This document shows positions 7,004 through 15,384 of a stretch of DNA of 46,239 bases, piece by piece. Under the pieces are notes generated by a model. It searched no databases and was not told the origin of the DNA. It was given only the letters and a program-made list of their open reading frames with translations. Position 1 is the first letter of the stretch; each line of letters begins with the position of its first letter. Both the position numbers and the translations under genes were made by a program. Origin of the DNA: an archaeon (GTDB lineage Archaea; Thermoproteota; Nitrososphaeria; Nitrososphaerales; Gagatemarchaeaceae); assembly GCA_021791695.1 (NCBI GenBank), contig JAJYWC010000014.1:1-46239 (forward strand). The letters are read 5' to 3'.

Positions 7004-8173
7004 TTGAAGCTGGACTTTTCATCGTATCCCATCATCGACCATCACAGCCACCCCTGGGGCGACGACACGAAGGAACTGACTAACCACCGGTTCATCGGGC
7101 TGATGAACATGGGAGAGCTCTCGGAGGAAGAGGCGAGGGACCCCGAGAACCTGGCCCATTCAGAGTTCACTCCGATGGGGAGGCAGATCGTGCACCTTAT
7201 GGCTAGGTTCCTGGGCTGCAGCCCCCGGCTCTCCGAGGTCCTCGAGGCGAGGAACAAAAGGACTAGGGTCGACTACTGGAAGTACTGCCGGGAGCTCTTC
7301 GAGGACGCTAACATAGAGGGCTTGTTCGTCGACGACGGCTACTCAGAGGTGTCGGTCGGGGCGGGCCTCGCGAGGAACAACATAGAGGAGTTTCAGGCCA
7401 GGGCTCCGGCGCACATGAGGAGGGTCGCGCGCATAGAGCCGAGGTTCCAGGACGCGGTCGACCAGTCGAATTCCTTCGAGGAGTTTGTGGCGCTCTTCGA
7501 CAGGTCGATCGAGGACGCCGTCAGGCTCCAGAAGGCGGTCGCGTTCAAGTCCGTGATAGCGTACAGGAGCGGCCTGCACATCGACCGACCGACCGAACAG
7601 GAGGTCTTTGAGGACTATCGCGTCTCGAAGGCCACCCGGTCTAGAAGCGTGAAGCACATACGTGACTGGTACGTGAGGCGCGTCATCGCCAAGTGCAGAG
7701 AGCTAGGGGCCACCTTCCATGTCCACGCGGGGATGGGTGACATCGACGTTGTGTTCGACAAGAGCAACCCGATGCAGATGTACGGGCTCCTCAAGGACCC
7801 AGCCACTTGGAAGACCAAGGTCTTCCTCGTCCACGGAGGATATCCGTTCTCGCAGGAGGCAGCATTCTACGCCAACGCCCTGAAGAACGTCTACGTCGAC
7901 CTTTCCGAGATGATACCCTTCGCGAGCATCCCAGGTGCCATCGAGAAGACCACGCAGATACTCGACATGGCGCCGCCGGCGAGGGTGGTGTTCGGCTCGG
8001 ACGGAGTAGTGATCCCGGAGATTCACTGGGCAGGTGCCAAGATAGGGAGACAGGTCCTCGAAGCGTCCCTGGGCAGCTTCGTGAGCACTGGGGTCTACGA
8101 CGAAGAGGAGGCACATCAGGCTGCGAAGCTCATCCTGGCGGAAAATGTCAGGCGCGTCTACAAGCCCTGGTGA
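7004..8173 (+). CDS. Amidohydrolase family protein (FluG N-terminal-like)
   Basis: The 389-residue protein belongs to the amidohydrolase-2 group of metal-dependent hydrolases and decarboxylases. The metal-binding HxH is in IDHHSHPWG (residues about 11-19). Later ligands are FHVHAGMGD (near residue 240), a VHGGYPF segment (near 275) and the final metal aspartate in VVFGSDG (near 330). A fungal protein, FluG, fuses just this kind of domain to a glutamine-synthetase-like domain; here the two are separate adjacent genes, 40 nt apart. It could hydrolyse a gamma-glutamyl amide or an aromatic or cyclic amide made or taken up by the neighbours. TTG at 7004 was chosen because of the TATA-like box at 6971-6980. 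The substrate is unknown. Confidence 0.85.
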   Translation: MKLDFSSYPIIDHHSHPWGDDTKELTNHRFIGLMNMGELSEEEARDPENLAHSEFTPMGRQIVHLMARFLGCSPRLSEVLEARNKRTRVDYWKYCRELFEDANIEGLFVDDGYSEVSVGAGLARNNIEEFQARAPAHMRRVARIEPRFQDAVDQSNSFEEFVALFDRSIEDAVRLQKAVAFKSVIAYRSGLHIDRPTEQEVFEDYRVSKATRSRSVKHIRDWYVRRVIAKCRELGATFHVHAGMGDIDVVFDKSNPMQMYGLLKDPATWKTKVFLVHGGYPFSQEAAFYANALKNVYVDLSEMIPFASIPGAIEKTTQILDMAPPARVVFGSDGVVIPEIHWAGAKIGRQVLEASLGSFVSTGVYDEEEAHQAAKLILAENVRRVYKPW

Positions 8174-8174
8174 C

Positions 8175-9515
8175 CTACATCCCGGTGTAGTCGCGGACGA
8201 CCGCGTCGCTCACCCCTCCCCTCTCCACTTCTCCTATGGCCCGGTCGAGGATGTCTGCGCCGGCTTCGAGATCCTCCTCGCTTATGACAAGTGGCGGCGT
8301 CAGCTCGACCACGTTCGCGTCGCTCCCAACGAAGACGGTGAGGAGCCCCAGCTGCCAGGCCCGGTAGACTACCTTCGCAGTCTCGATACGCGCGGGCGTC
8401 TTCTTCTTCCTGTCCTTCACGAACTCCACCCCGAGTATCAGTCCCTGGCCCCTTACGTCACCTATGAGAGGATGTCGCTCCTTCATCTCGTCCAGCCGCT
8501 TCCTGAGCCTTCTGCCGAGCTTAGCGGCTCGCTCCGAGAGATGGTCCCGTTCGATTATCCTAATCGTCGCAATTCCTGCGGCTGCGCCGACGGCGTTGCC
8601 GACTAGTGTCGAGATCGCAAACGCCTCGGGGAAGAGCTCCTTCTTGGCGACGAGGGCCCCCACCGGAATCCCCGAGGAGACGGACTTGCCGAGGGCGACT
8701 GCGTCCGGGACAACTCCCGTGTTCTCCACGCCGAACATCTTGCCCGTGCGTCCGAAGCCTATCTTCACCTCGTCAGCCACCAGCGCTATCCCAAACTTCT
8801 CGGTCGTCTTCCGCAGCTTGGGGAGGTACTCCCTCGGCGGGACGATGTCCCCGGAGTCGCTCTGCATAGGCTCGACGAGCATGAAGGCGGTATCCTCCGG
8901 TGGGCAGACGTTCTTGAAGACCTGCTCCTCGATGAAGTCGCTAGCGCAGTAGACGCCGCAGCTCGGATACTCAAGACCGTAAGGGCACCGGTAGCAGTAC
9001 GCGTAAGGGACCTTCGTCACGAGGCTTGGGACGCGGTACTTGTTCGTAGACCTGATTCCCCCCATTGCGAGCCCCGCCAGGTCCACGCCGTGCATACCGC
9101 CGAAGAACGTGACCGACCTCTCGCGTCCCGTCGCCATCGGGATGAGCTTGTAGGCGGCCGCGCAGGAATCGGTGCCGGAGTGGCCGAACCAGACCCTCTT
9201 CTCGAAGCGTCCAGGGGTCATCGAGACCAGCTTCTCCGCGAACTGTATAGCGGTCTCGCTGGGGAAGGTACCGCCCGCGAGCCCTGCCGAGAGCGAGACC
9301 TGCTCCTTCACGGCCTCCACGACCTCGGGGTTCGAGAAGCCCACCCCAGCCACCGTCCAGCCGGCGTTGAAGTCGATGTAGTCGCGTCCCTCCACGTCGG
9401 TCACGGTGGACCCGTGCGCCTCCTTCACGATGAGCGGATAGTACAGCAGCTTGCTCGGTCCGGCGAAGGCCCCGTTGAGCCTCTCGAGCAGTCTCTCGGC
9501 CTTGCTCTCTTTCAC
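8175..9515 (-). CDS. Class III PLP aminotransferase (GABA/omega-type)
   Basis: The 446-residue enzyme is full length for class III aminotransferases. It has the HSGTDSCAAAYKL phosphate-binding segment, the LVADEVKIGFGRTGKMF cofactor segment and Lys277 in LGKSVSSGIPVG as the expected Schiff-base lysine. The cysteine-containing YCYRCPYGLEYPSCGVYC stretch is typical of archaeal and bacterial 4-aminobutyrate-type members. The enzyme would transfer an omega-amino group from an amine or amino acid to 2-oxoglutarate or pyruvate. The start is GTG at 9515, with a TATA-like TTATCTAATT (rc) about 25 nt upstream. It points towards the amidohydrolase gene, and the stop codons of the two lie one base apart. 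The exact amine substrate cannot be read from the sequence. Confidence 0.92.
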   Translation of the reverse strand: MKESKAERLLERLNGAFAGPSKLLYYPLIVKEAHGSTVTDVEGRDYIDFNAGWTVAGVGFSNPEVVEAVKEQVSLSAGLAGGTFPSETAIQFAEKLVSMTPGRFEKRVWFGHSGTDSCAAAYKLIPMATGRERSVTFFGGMHGVDLAGLAMGGIRSTNKYRVPSLVTKVPYAYCYRCPYGLEYPSCGVYCASDFIEEQVFKNVCPPEDTAFMLVEPMQSDSGDIVPPREYLPKLRKTTEKFGIALVADEVKIGFGRTGKMFGVENTGVVPDAVALGKSVSSGIPVGALVAKKELFPEAFAISTLVGNAVGAAAGIATIRIIERDHLSERAAKLGRRLRKRLDEMKERHPLIGDVRGQGLILGVEFVKDRKKKTPARIETAKVVYRAWQLGLLTVFVGSDANVVELTPPLVISEEDLEAGADILDRAIGEVERGGVSDAVVRDYTGM

Positions 9516-9550
9516 GGGGAAGTGCTGGAGGCCGAATTAGATAACGGTTC

Positions 9551-11155
9551 TCAGTAAGCGGCTACTCCGCCCTGTCGCCTCGTGTCGGCCCCGCCGCGGA
9601 GCTCGCCCTTCTTCCCCACGAGTACTGCGTTGACGCCCCCGAAATAGACATCGAAACCGGGACGCAGCTGCACGTAGTTCGGATTCTCTGACTCGAACCC
9701 CATCTCCCTTACCCGGGCCCTGACCTTCGGGCCGATCCTGCTCTCCATCTTCAAAGGTCCCGAGCCCTGGTAGTGGAATCGCGGCGCGTCCACCGCGGCC
9801 TGTATGTCGAGCGAGTGGTCGACCACGTTGAGGATGCTCTGCAGCGTCGCGGTGACTATCCTGGGTCCTGCAGCACTCCCCGTAACAAGGTAGGGCTCGG
9901 AGTCCTTGAGAAGGAGAGTAGGCGTCATGTTGCTCACGGGACGCTTGCCGGGAGCTATCGAGTTGGGGCCCTTTCGTCCTATATCGAAGTCGTGCATGGT
10001 ATCGTTGAGGAAGAACCCGGTCCCTGGCGCTATCACTCCGGAACCGAAGTAGCACTCTATGGACTCGGTAATCGCCGCAACGTTGCGTTCCTTGTCGACT
10101 ACACTCAGGTGCGTGGTCCAGTTCCTCCCCGTCCTGTCGGCGGTCGCTCCGCGTTCGCCCCTGCCGAACCAGACCTTGGCTGCGTAGTCCTTCGAGGTCA
10201 GGAGGGGAGTGTCGACGTCGATGAAATCAGGGTCGCCTATCTTCCGCTTGAGGTCAGGCCACACAGCTCCCAGTGCCTTCGCCATCACCGAGATCGTCTC
10301 AGCCGTGTTCAGACCCAACCCCGTGATGTCGAGGTCCTCGAGGATGTTCAGGAGCTCCACTATAGCGATCCCGCCAAAGCTCGGCGGCGGCATCGCCCTT
10401 ACTTCGAGGCCGCGATATGTGCCCTTGACGGGTCGCCTCACCTGGACGGAGTAGCCTGCCAGGTCCTCCTCGTCGATGAGACCGCCATTGGCAGCCATGT
10501 CGTCGGCGATCGCCCTGGCGGGCCATCCGTTGTAGAAGCCGTCTCGTCCCTCCTTTGAGACGTGCTCGAGAACCCTGGCGAAGTCGGCGACCGTCTTCTT
10601 GTCCCCGCTCCTGAAAGGGCGGTCGTCCTTGAGCCACTGCTTCCTGGTCTCGGGGAAGCTTTTGAACTTCTGCATCGCGTTGTCGACGTTGTTCGACATT
10701 ATGGTGCCGACGAAGGGGCTGACCCTGAAGCCGCGCTTTGCGAATGATATCGCGTGGGCGGCTACCTGTGGGAACTTCATGCGTCCGTAGTTCTCGAGAG
10801 CGTACGAAAGGCCCGCGACAGTGCCGGGTACACCGACGGATGCGTAGCCCATGCTGTTGGCGAAGCCCTTCACGTTACCCTCACTGTCGGCTGTGAACAT
10901 CCCGGGTCTCGCGCGTCGGGGCGCAGTCTCTCTGTAGTCGATGTAGAGAGCCTCCTCGTCTCTCAGTTGGATGAGCATGAATCCTCCTCCCCCCACGCCC
11001 GAGAAGGCTGGTGCGACCACCCCTAGGACGAGGCTCGTCGCGACGGCCGCATCTATCGCGTTGCCCCCTGCCTTGAGGATGCTGAGGCCCGCCGCAGACG
11101 CGAGCGGATGCGCGCTAGTTACTACGCCGTTCCTCCCGGTAATTGGCGGACTCAC
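9551..11155 (-). CDS. Gamma-glutamyltranspeptidase family hydrolase
   Basis: The 534-residue precursor has the family start TSAHPLASAAGLSILKAGG and the GVGGGGFMLIQL segment. The self-cleavage and catalytic site is NWTTHLSVVD, with Thr347 the expected new N-terminal nucleophile. A GxxxGPRI segment near residue 430 fits the small subunit. The enzyme cuts gamma-glutamyl bonds and passes the glutamyl group to water or an amino acid. No signal peptide is seen: the GTG at 11155 lies 22-25 nt after a CATTAAAAAC box (rc), which fixes the start at MSPPITGRNG, so the enzyme is probably cytosolic, unlike most bacterial GGTs. With the ligase at 5623 it could close a gamma-glutamylation cycle; a plain amidase or acylase role is the alternative. 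Confidence 0.92.
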   Translation of the reverse strand: MSPPITGRNGVVTSAHPLASAAGLSILKAGGNAIDAAVATSLVLGVVAPAFSGVGGGGFMLIQLRDEEALYIDYRETAPRRARPGMFTADSEGNVKGFANSMGYASVGVPGTVAGLSYALENYGRMKFPQVAAHAISFAKRGFRVSPFVGTIMSNNVDNAMQKFKSFPETRKQWLKDDRPFRSGDKKTVADFARVLEHVSKEGRDGFYNGWPARAIADDMAANGGLIDEEDLAGYSVQVRRPVKGTYRGLEVRAMPPPSFGGIAIVELLNILEDLDITGLGLNTAETISVMAKALGAVWPDLKRKIGDPDFIDVDTPLLTSKDYAAKVWFGRGERGATADRTGRNWTTHLSVVDKERNVAAITESIECYFGSGVIAPGTGFFLNDTMHDFDIGRKGPNSIAPGKRPVSNMTPTLLLKDSEPYLVTGSAAGPRIVTATLQSILNVVDHSLDIQAAVDAPRFHYQGSGPLKMESRIGPKVRARVREMGFESENPNYVQLRPGFDVYFGGVNAVLVGKKGELRGGADTRRQGGVAAY

Positions 11156-11235
11156 GACTCCTCATACGGGACTCGTCATTAAAAACGTGCTAGGGGTGGC
11201 TCGAGAAGATTCGTGCTTGGCATAGGGCAATATCT

Positions 11236-11271
11236 TCATATATCGCGTTAGGAATAAACCTGCGCTAGGTT
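11236..11271 (+). promoter_or_regulatory. Permease promoter with inverted repeat
   Basis: CATATATCGCG at 11237-11247 is a TATA-like box about 25-30 nt before the TTG at 11270. An inverted repeat AACCT-GCGCT-AGGTT at 11257-11271 covers the expected transcription start and the first bases of the gene. The box of the divergent transpeptidase gene lies at about 11177-11186. Confidence 0.4.
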
Positions 11272-12886
11272 GCAGAACCCGGCAAAGGTTTTTGCCAGAG
11301 ATGCAACTGGACTCGTAAGGGAGTTCGGTGCACTAGATACGCTGCTTTTCGCTTCGGTGATGGTGTTTGCGCTCGTCTTCACGACGACGCAGTTCGCGTG
11401 GTTCTATGGGAACACGCTGGGGGCCAACCTCACGGAGACGTTGCTTGTCGCAACGATCCCATTCATCTTCCTGATGCTCGCGTACTGGGCCATCGGCATC
11501 ACAATGCCGAGGTCGGGGAACGACTACGTGTGGATAAGCAGGGTCTTCCATCCCTCGATTGGTTTCGCGTGGTCTTTGTTCTACATGATAATCGTCTTCC
11601 TCGTCGCTTATGTCGGGGAGATAGGTCCGTTCTCCTATGCAATCTCAGCCGCGATGACCATCCTGGGCCTGCAGTCGACCTCGAGCAGTCTGACCAACCT
11701 GGGCACGTTCCTGGGGGGCCCCCTAGGCACCCTCGAGCTGGCGAGCCTCTTCACAATCATATTCGGGGTCTTCGCGCTCTTCGGCACGCGCTTCATCAAG
11801 GGTATCCTTTACGTCACATGGGTTGCGGCCATCGTCGGTATAGTGCTGATGTGGTACATCCTCGGCACTACATCCACGAGTGCTTTCATCAGTCACTGGA
11901 ACACCTTCCTCTCCTCGGGCAACTCGAGTCTCACGTACGCCGGCCTCCAGCAGGCGGGCTCCAACGGTTTCCCCGGGATGGCTACCGGGTTTGGTGCCAT
12001 AGGCGCGGCGCTCCCCCTTGCCTTCCTCTTCCTCTTCGGTGGGAACTACGCTAACGGTTTTGCAGGAGAGATTAAGAACGTGAAAAGATCAATCCCTATC
12101 GCCCTCTTTCTCTCTCTCGTCTTCGGGGTTCTCTATTGGTCGATAACCTCCAGCCTGACACTGAACACGGTCGGTTCAGAGTGGATGACCATAGTGGGTC
12201 ACGCCTGGGACAACTCGGGAGTAAGCAGTTCGGCGTACCCGCTTGCCTACGCTCCGTCGCAGCCATTGCTGCTGGCGGTCGCTGCATATCCCAATAACGC
12301 GTTAATCACATTGATGTTCGGCACCTACATCGTCGGTTCGATAGGGGCGCTCTTCACCTATTTCTGGGTCCCGAGTAAATACTTCTTCGCATGGTCCTTT
12401 GACAGGGTCCTGCCGACCAAGTTCGCGGACGTCAGCCAGCGCTTCCACACATCCTATCTCTCGGTCATAGTGATAGTCGTGCTCGGCATAGCTCTCTCCT
12501 ACTTCTACGCGTTTCTTGGCTACTCCACCTACTTCACCATGGGCAGCGTCCTCTGGGGTGCCGCCTACGTGATACCAGGCCTGGCGCTGGTCGTGTTCCC
12601 ATTCGCGAAGAAGGACGTCTTCTCGCAGGCCCCCGGATGGGTCTCGAAGAAGGCGGCGGGGGTTCCGCTAATCTCGCTGGTAGGGATAGCGGTCACGGTG
12701 GGGTTCGCGATCGTAGCCGCCGAGGCTTACAACAACCCCGCGATAGGCACTGCCAACACCTTCAGCATCGGGCTCGCCGTTGCATTGGTGCTCATAGGGT
12801 TCGTGATATACTTCATCAGCGCGAGTTATCACAAGGCGAAAGGGATGGACCTAGGCATGGCCCTCAAGGAAATCCCTCCGGAATAG
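11270..12886 (+). CDS. APC superfamily amino acid or polyamine permease
   Basis: The 538-residue protein has about 12 to 13 hydrophobic segments and the APC-type feature GNDYVWISRVFHPSIGFAWS near residue 84 (compare PxxGGxYVWxxR in amino-acid permeases). It has the family GFAGEIKNVKRSIPIA segment near residue 263, where the helix break and the loop residues of APC transporters lie. It should import an amino acid or amine, driven by an ion gradient. The start is TTG at 11270, placed by the TATA-like box at about 11240. It diverges from the transpeptidase gene and converges on the cyclase-family gene. Its place among the ligase, aminotransferase and transpeptidase suggests it imports their substrate; which compound is unknown. 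Confidence 0.9.
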   Translation: MQNPAKVFARDATGLVREFGALDTLLFASVMVFALVFTTTQFAWFYGNTLGANLTETLLVATIPFIFLMLAYWAIGITMPRSGNDYVWISRVFHPSIGFAWSLFYMIIVFLVAYVGEIGPFSYAISAAMTILGLQSTSSSLTNLGTFLGGPLGTLELASLFTIIFGVFALFGTRFIKGILYVTWVAAIVGIVLMWYILGTTSTSAFISHWNTFLSSGNSSLTYAGLQQAGSNGFPGMATGFGAIGAALPLAFLFLFGGNYANGFAGEIKNVKRSIPIALFLSLVFGVLYWSITSSLTLNTVGSEWMTIVGHAWDNSGVSSSAYPLAYAPSQPLLLAVAAYPNNALITLMFGTYIVGSIGALFTYFWVPSKYFFAWSFDRVLPTKFADVSQRFHTSYLSVIVIVVLGIALSYFYAFLGYSTYFTMGSVLWGAAYVIPGLALVVFPFAKKDVFSQAPGWVSKKAAGVPLISLVGIAVTVGFAIVAAEAYNNPAIGTANTFSIGLAVALVLIGFVIYFISASYHKAKGMDLGMALKEIPPE

Positions 12887-12898
12887 GTTAGACTATTC

Positions 12899-13564
12899 TC
12901 ACATCAGGAGCGCGACTGGACGGGTTATCCCCGCCGTCCCCCCCGCCAGCGCTATGGGCGTCCCAACGAAGATGAATTCCTTCCCGACCAGCTTGTCGAG
13001 GTTGTTGAGGTTCTCGAAAATCACGACCTGCTTGGGGAGGAACGTCTTGTGAGCCTCGAACGGCGCGTGGTCCGGACCCGGGGCGTCTATCCCTACGGCC
13101 TCGATGCCGAGGCCGATCAGGTACTCCGCGGCTTCCCGGGTGATGTCGGGATGTTCCATCCACTCGGGGGTGGAACCCTTCGAGGTGTAGTTCAGATGGA
13201 AGAGGACTATCCAGCCCTTGCCTACCTCGCGAGCGTGGCCCGTCGCCTTGAGCGCCTTCTCGACGTCCACCTTCCTGATCTGGAACCGCTTCGGTTTCTT
13301 TGAGAAGTCCAGCACTACGCCGTGTCCGATGTAGTGCGTGAGCGGCATCTTCTCGACGGGAAGCCCTCCCTCCACCATGTGGATGGGGGCGTCGACGTGC
13401 GTGGAGGTGTGCTCGACGAAGGTCCAGACATAGGAACCGTAGCCGTTGTCCCTGAGCGTCGAGAAGGTCGTCCTCAGCGGCTGCGGATAGCCCGGATAGA
13501 CGGGCGTGTTCATGTGGGTCATCGGCACCGCGAGGTCTACTATCTTCCTGAACGGCAGGCTCAA
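12899..13564 (-). CDS. Cyclase-family metal hydrolase (KynB-like)
   Basis: The 221-residue protein fits the cyclase family, which includes bacterial kynurenine formamidase and isatin hydrolase. The metal motif HxGTHxDxPxH appears as HTSTHVDAPIH (His52, His56, Asp58, His62), with Ser in place of Gly. GIDAPGPDH near residue 160 and the C-terminal IALAGGTAGITRPVAL are also family-like. It probably opens a cyclic amide or cleaves a formamide. TTG at 13564 was chosen by a GCTTTTTACG box (rc, about 13591-13600). It ends 12 nt from the converging permease stop, so it is likely part of the same catabolic block, but the substrate cannot be deduced. Confidence 0.87.
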   Translation of the reverse strand: MSLPFRKIVDLAVPMTHMNTPVYPGYPQPLRTTFSTLRDNGYGSYVWTFVEHTSTHVDAPIHMVEGGLPVEKMPLTHYIGHGVVLDFSKKPKRFQIRKVDVEKALKATGHAREVGKGWIVLFHLNYTSKGSTPEWMEHPDITREAAEYLIGLGIEAVGIDAPGPDHAPFEAHKTFLPKQVVIFENLNNLDKLVGKEFIFVGTPIALAGGTAGITRPVALLM

Positions 13565-13615
13565 GCTGGGGAAAGGGACAGCGCTGTCGTAAAAAGCCTT
13601 TCGCGGGGTGATATC

Positions 13616-14392
13616 TCAGACCTTGATGTAGCGGCCGGATGCGTCCCTCTGAAGCAGGCCGAACTCCTCCAGTGAGGCCTTCAGGGCCTTCGCGTCGAGG
13701 ACCGCCCCGTCCCGACAGAGGAGGTTTCTGCCGACCGTGCAGCTGCCACAGATCCCAATTCCGCACTTCATGCTTCGCTCCAGGCTGGCCTCGTACTCTA
13801 TCCCTGCCCTGTCGGAGATATCGTAGGCCTTCCTCATCATCACCTCGGGGCCGCAAGTATAGACGCGAGTGACATTTCTCTCGCGCACGAGCTCCTCGGC
13901 GAGGTCCGTGGGATAGCCGGGCCTGCCGTGGCTGCCGTCATCCGTCGTGATGAAGAGGTTCTTCCTCTTGACCACCCTCCTGAACTGCTTCTCGAACAGG
14001 ATGTCCGATTTGGAGCGACCTCCCAACACCACCGTCACGTGCGCCCCCGCTTTGACGAGCGCCTTAGCCAGAGGAAGCAAAGGTGCGAGGCCAGTCCCCC
14101 CACCCACGAGAAGCGCCCCGCACTTTTCGACCGTAAAGGGCCGTCCGTATGGACCTCTTATCCCGATCACTTCTCCCCGTCTGGCTCCCACCAGCGCCCC
14201 GCTGCCCGGACCCCACGGCTTGACCGTTACGGAGGAGACGCCCTTGGCGTCGTAGTTCGAGAGGCTCATCGGGAACTCATCGAACCCGGGCTCCCAGACC
14301 ATTACGAACTGGCCCGGCCGGGCCGTAGAGCACTCGGGGTCCACAAAGAAAACCGTGCTGATGTCCCGTGTCTCCCGTACGTTCTTCACCAC
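13616..14392 (-). CDS. pyrK: Dihydroorotate dehydrogenase electron-transfer subunit
   Basis: The 258-residue protein is PyrK of the class 1B dihydroorotate dehydrogenase. It carries electrons from PyrD through a 2Fe-2S cluster and FAD to NAD. The FAD-binding FPMSLSNYD segment lies near residue 39, the NAD-binding GGGTGLAPLLPLAKAL near residue 97 and the cluster cysteines in CGIGICGSC with a later LLC near residue 226. The start is GTG at 14392 (GTG GTG AAG), 19 nt after the pyrD stop, so the two genes form an operon. The role is the fourth step of UMP synthesis. Confidence 0.93.
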   Translation of the reverse strand: MVKNVRETRDISTVFFVDPECSTARPGQFVMVWEPGFDEFPMSLSNYDAKGVSSVTVKPWGPGSGALVGARRGEVIGIRGPYGRPFTVEKCGALLVGGGTGLAPLLPLAKALVKAGAHVTVVLGGRSKSDILFEKQFRRVVKRKNLFITTDDGSHGRPGYPTDLAEELVRERNVTRVYTCGPEVMMRKAYDISDRAGIEYEASLERSMKCGIGICGSCTVGRNLLCRDGAVLDAKALKASLEEFGLLQRDASGRYIKV

Positions 14393-14411
14393 CTTCCGGA
14401 TTCTTATCCTT

Positions 14412-15326
14412 TCAGAACTTATGGCCGAGCCCCACCATCTCCTGTACCTTCTTGAACCTCTTCCGGACCATGTAGTTCGTTATCCCCTGGTTTATGTCGC
14501 TGAAGACACCATACCCGTTATAGAGGGCGGTACCGACCTCGACCGAGCTCGCGCCGGCAAGGAGCATCTCCACCGCGTGTTCCCAGGTGGAGACGCCGCC
14601 GCATCCGATTATCGGGACCTTGAACGCCTGGTAGAGCTCGTATATCCTTGCGATGGCTATAGGGCGAATCGACGTTCCGGACAGGCCACCGAACTTGTGC
14701 GACAGGGTGGGCCTGCGAGTCTCGACCTCTATCGTCATCGCCCTCATCGTATTGATGGCGGTCAAGCCGTCGGCGCCGGAGTCCACCGCAGCCTTTGCGA
14801 CGTCGACCATCCTGTGCGTGTTGGCTGAGAGCTTCGCGAAGACAGGCTTTTTTGTGCGGCTCCTGACCGACCTGACCACGGAGGCTGCGACTTCAGGGTC
14901 GTGACCTATCTCGGTGCCCACGCCTTCGACGTGGGGGCAGCTCAGGTTCAGCTCGTATGCAAGGAACTCATTACCGTCGAGCATCTCGACCACCCTGCCG
15001 AACTCCGCCGGCCCGCCGCCGAAGATGGAGACGACGATAGGGAGGCGGCGACCCTTGACTGCCGCCAGCTCCTCTGAGAACACCCGGGCGCCGGGGTTTG
15101 AGAGCCCGACCGCGTTGACGAGACCGCTGTCCGTTGCGACCAGCGTCGGGTTCCTGTATCCCTCGCGCGGCTCCAGCCCTATCGACTTTGACACCGCTCC
15201 TCCTGCGCCGGACTCTATCGCCCTCGTAAGGCTGTCGACGGTCACGCCCACTATCCCTGAGGCGAGCAAGAGCGGATTCTCCAACCTCAGCCCCGCTACC
15301 TTCACCCGAAGAGACCGCTCCACCAA
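14412..15326 (-). CDS. pyrD: Dihydroorotate dehydrogenase catalytic subunit
   Basis: The open frame runs up to 15458, but conserved sequence begins at VERSLRVKVAGLRLENPLLL. I place the start at TTG 15326 (304 residues), which lies about 30 nt below the AT-rich box near 15353-15367. FMN and substrate features of the 1B type are seen: NPLLLASGIVG, the active-site cysteine in NLSCPHVEG, the KPVFAKLSAN strand, and the phosphate site IIGCGGVSTWEHAVEMLLAGA. The enzyme oxidises dihydroorotate to orotate. It precedes pyrK by 19 nt and diverges from nop5. Confidence 0.93.
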   Translation of the reverse strand: MVERSLRVKVAGLRLENPLLLASGIVGVTVDSLTRAIESGAGGAVSKSIGLEPREGYRNPTLVATDSGLVNAVGLSNPGARVFSEELAAVKGRRLPIVVSIFGGGPAEFGRVVEMLDGNEFLAYELNLSCPHVEGVGTEIGHDPEVAASVVRSVRSRTKKPVFAKLSANTHRMVDVAKAAVDSGADGLTAINTMRAMTIEVETRRPTLSHKFGGLSGTSIRPIAIARIYELYQAFKVPIIGCGGVSTWEHAVEMLLAGASSVEVGTALYNGYGVFSDINQGITNYMVRKRFKKVQEMVGLGHKF

Positions 15327-15352
15327 ACCCCAACCGGGCAGGAGAGAGCCGA

Positions 15353-15368
15353 GATAACCTTTAAGCCT
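15353..15368 (+). promoter_or_regulatory. Shared promoter of pyrD and nop5
   Basis: The AT-rich segment ATAACCTTTAAGCC in a 58-nt gap between the two divergent starts. The CCTTTAAGCC part lies about 23 nt before the nop5 GTG (15385), and the GGTTAT (rc) part lies about 30 nt before the pyrD TTG (15326). Confidence 0.5.
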
Positions 15369-15384
15369 CTTTCGATGAGCCGGT

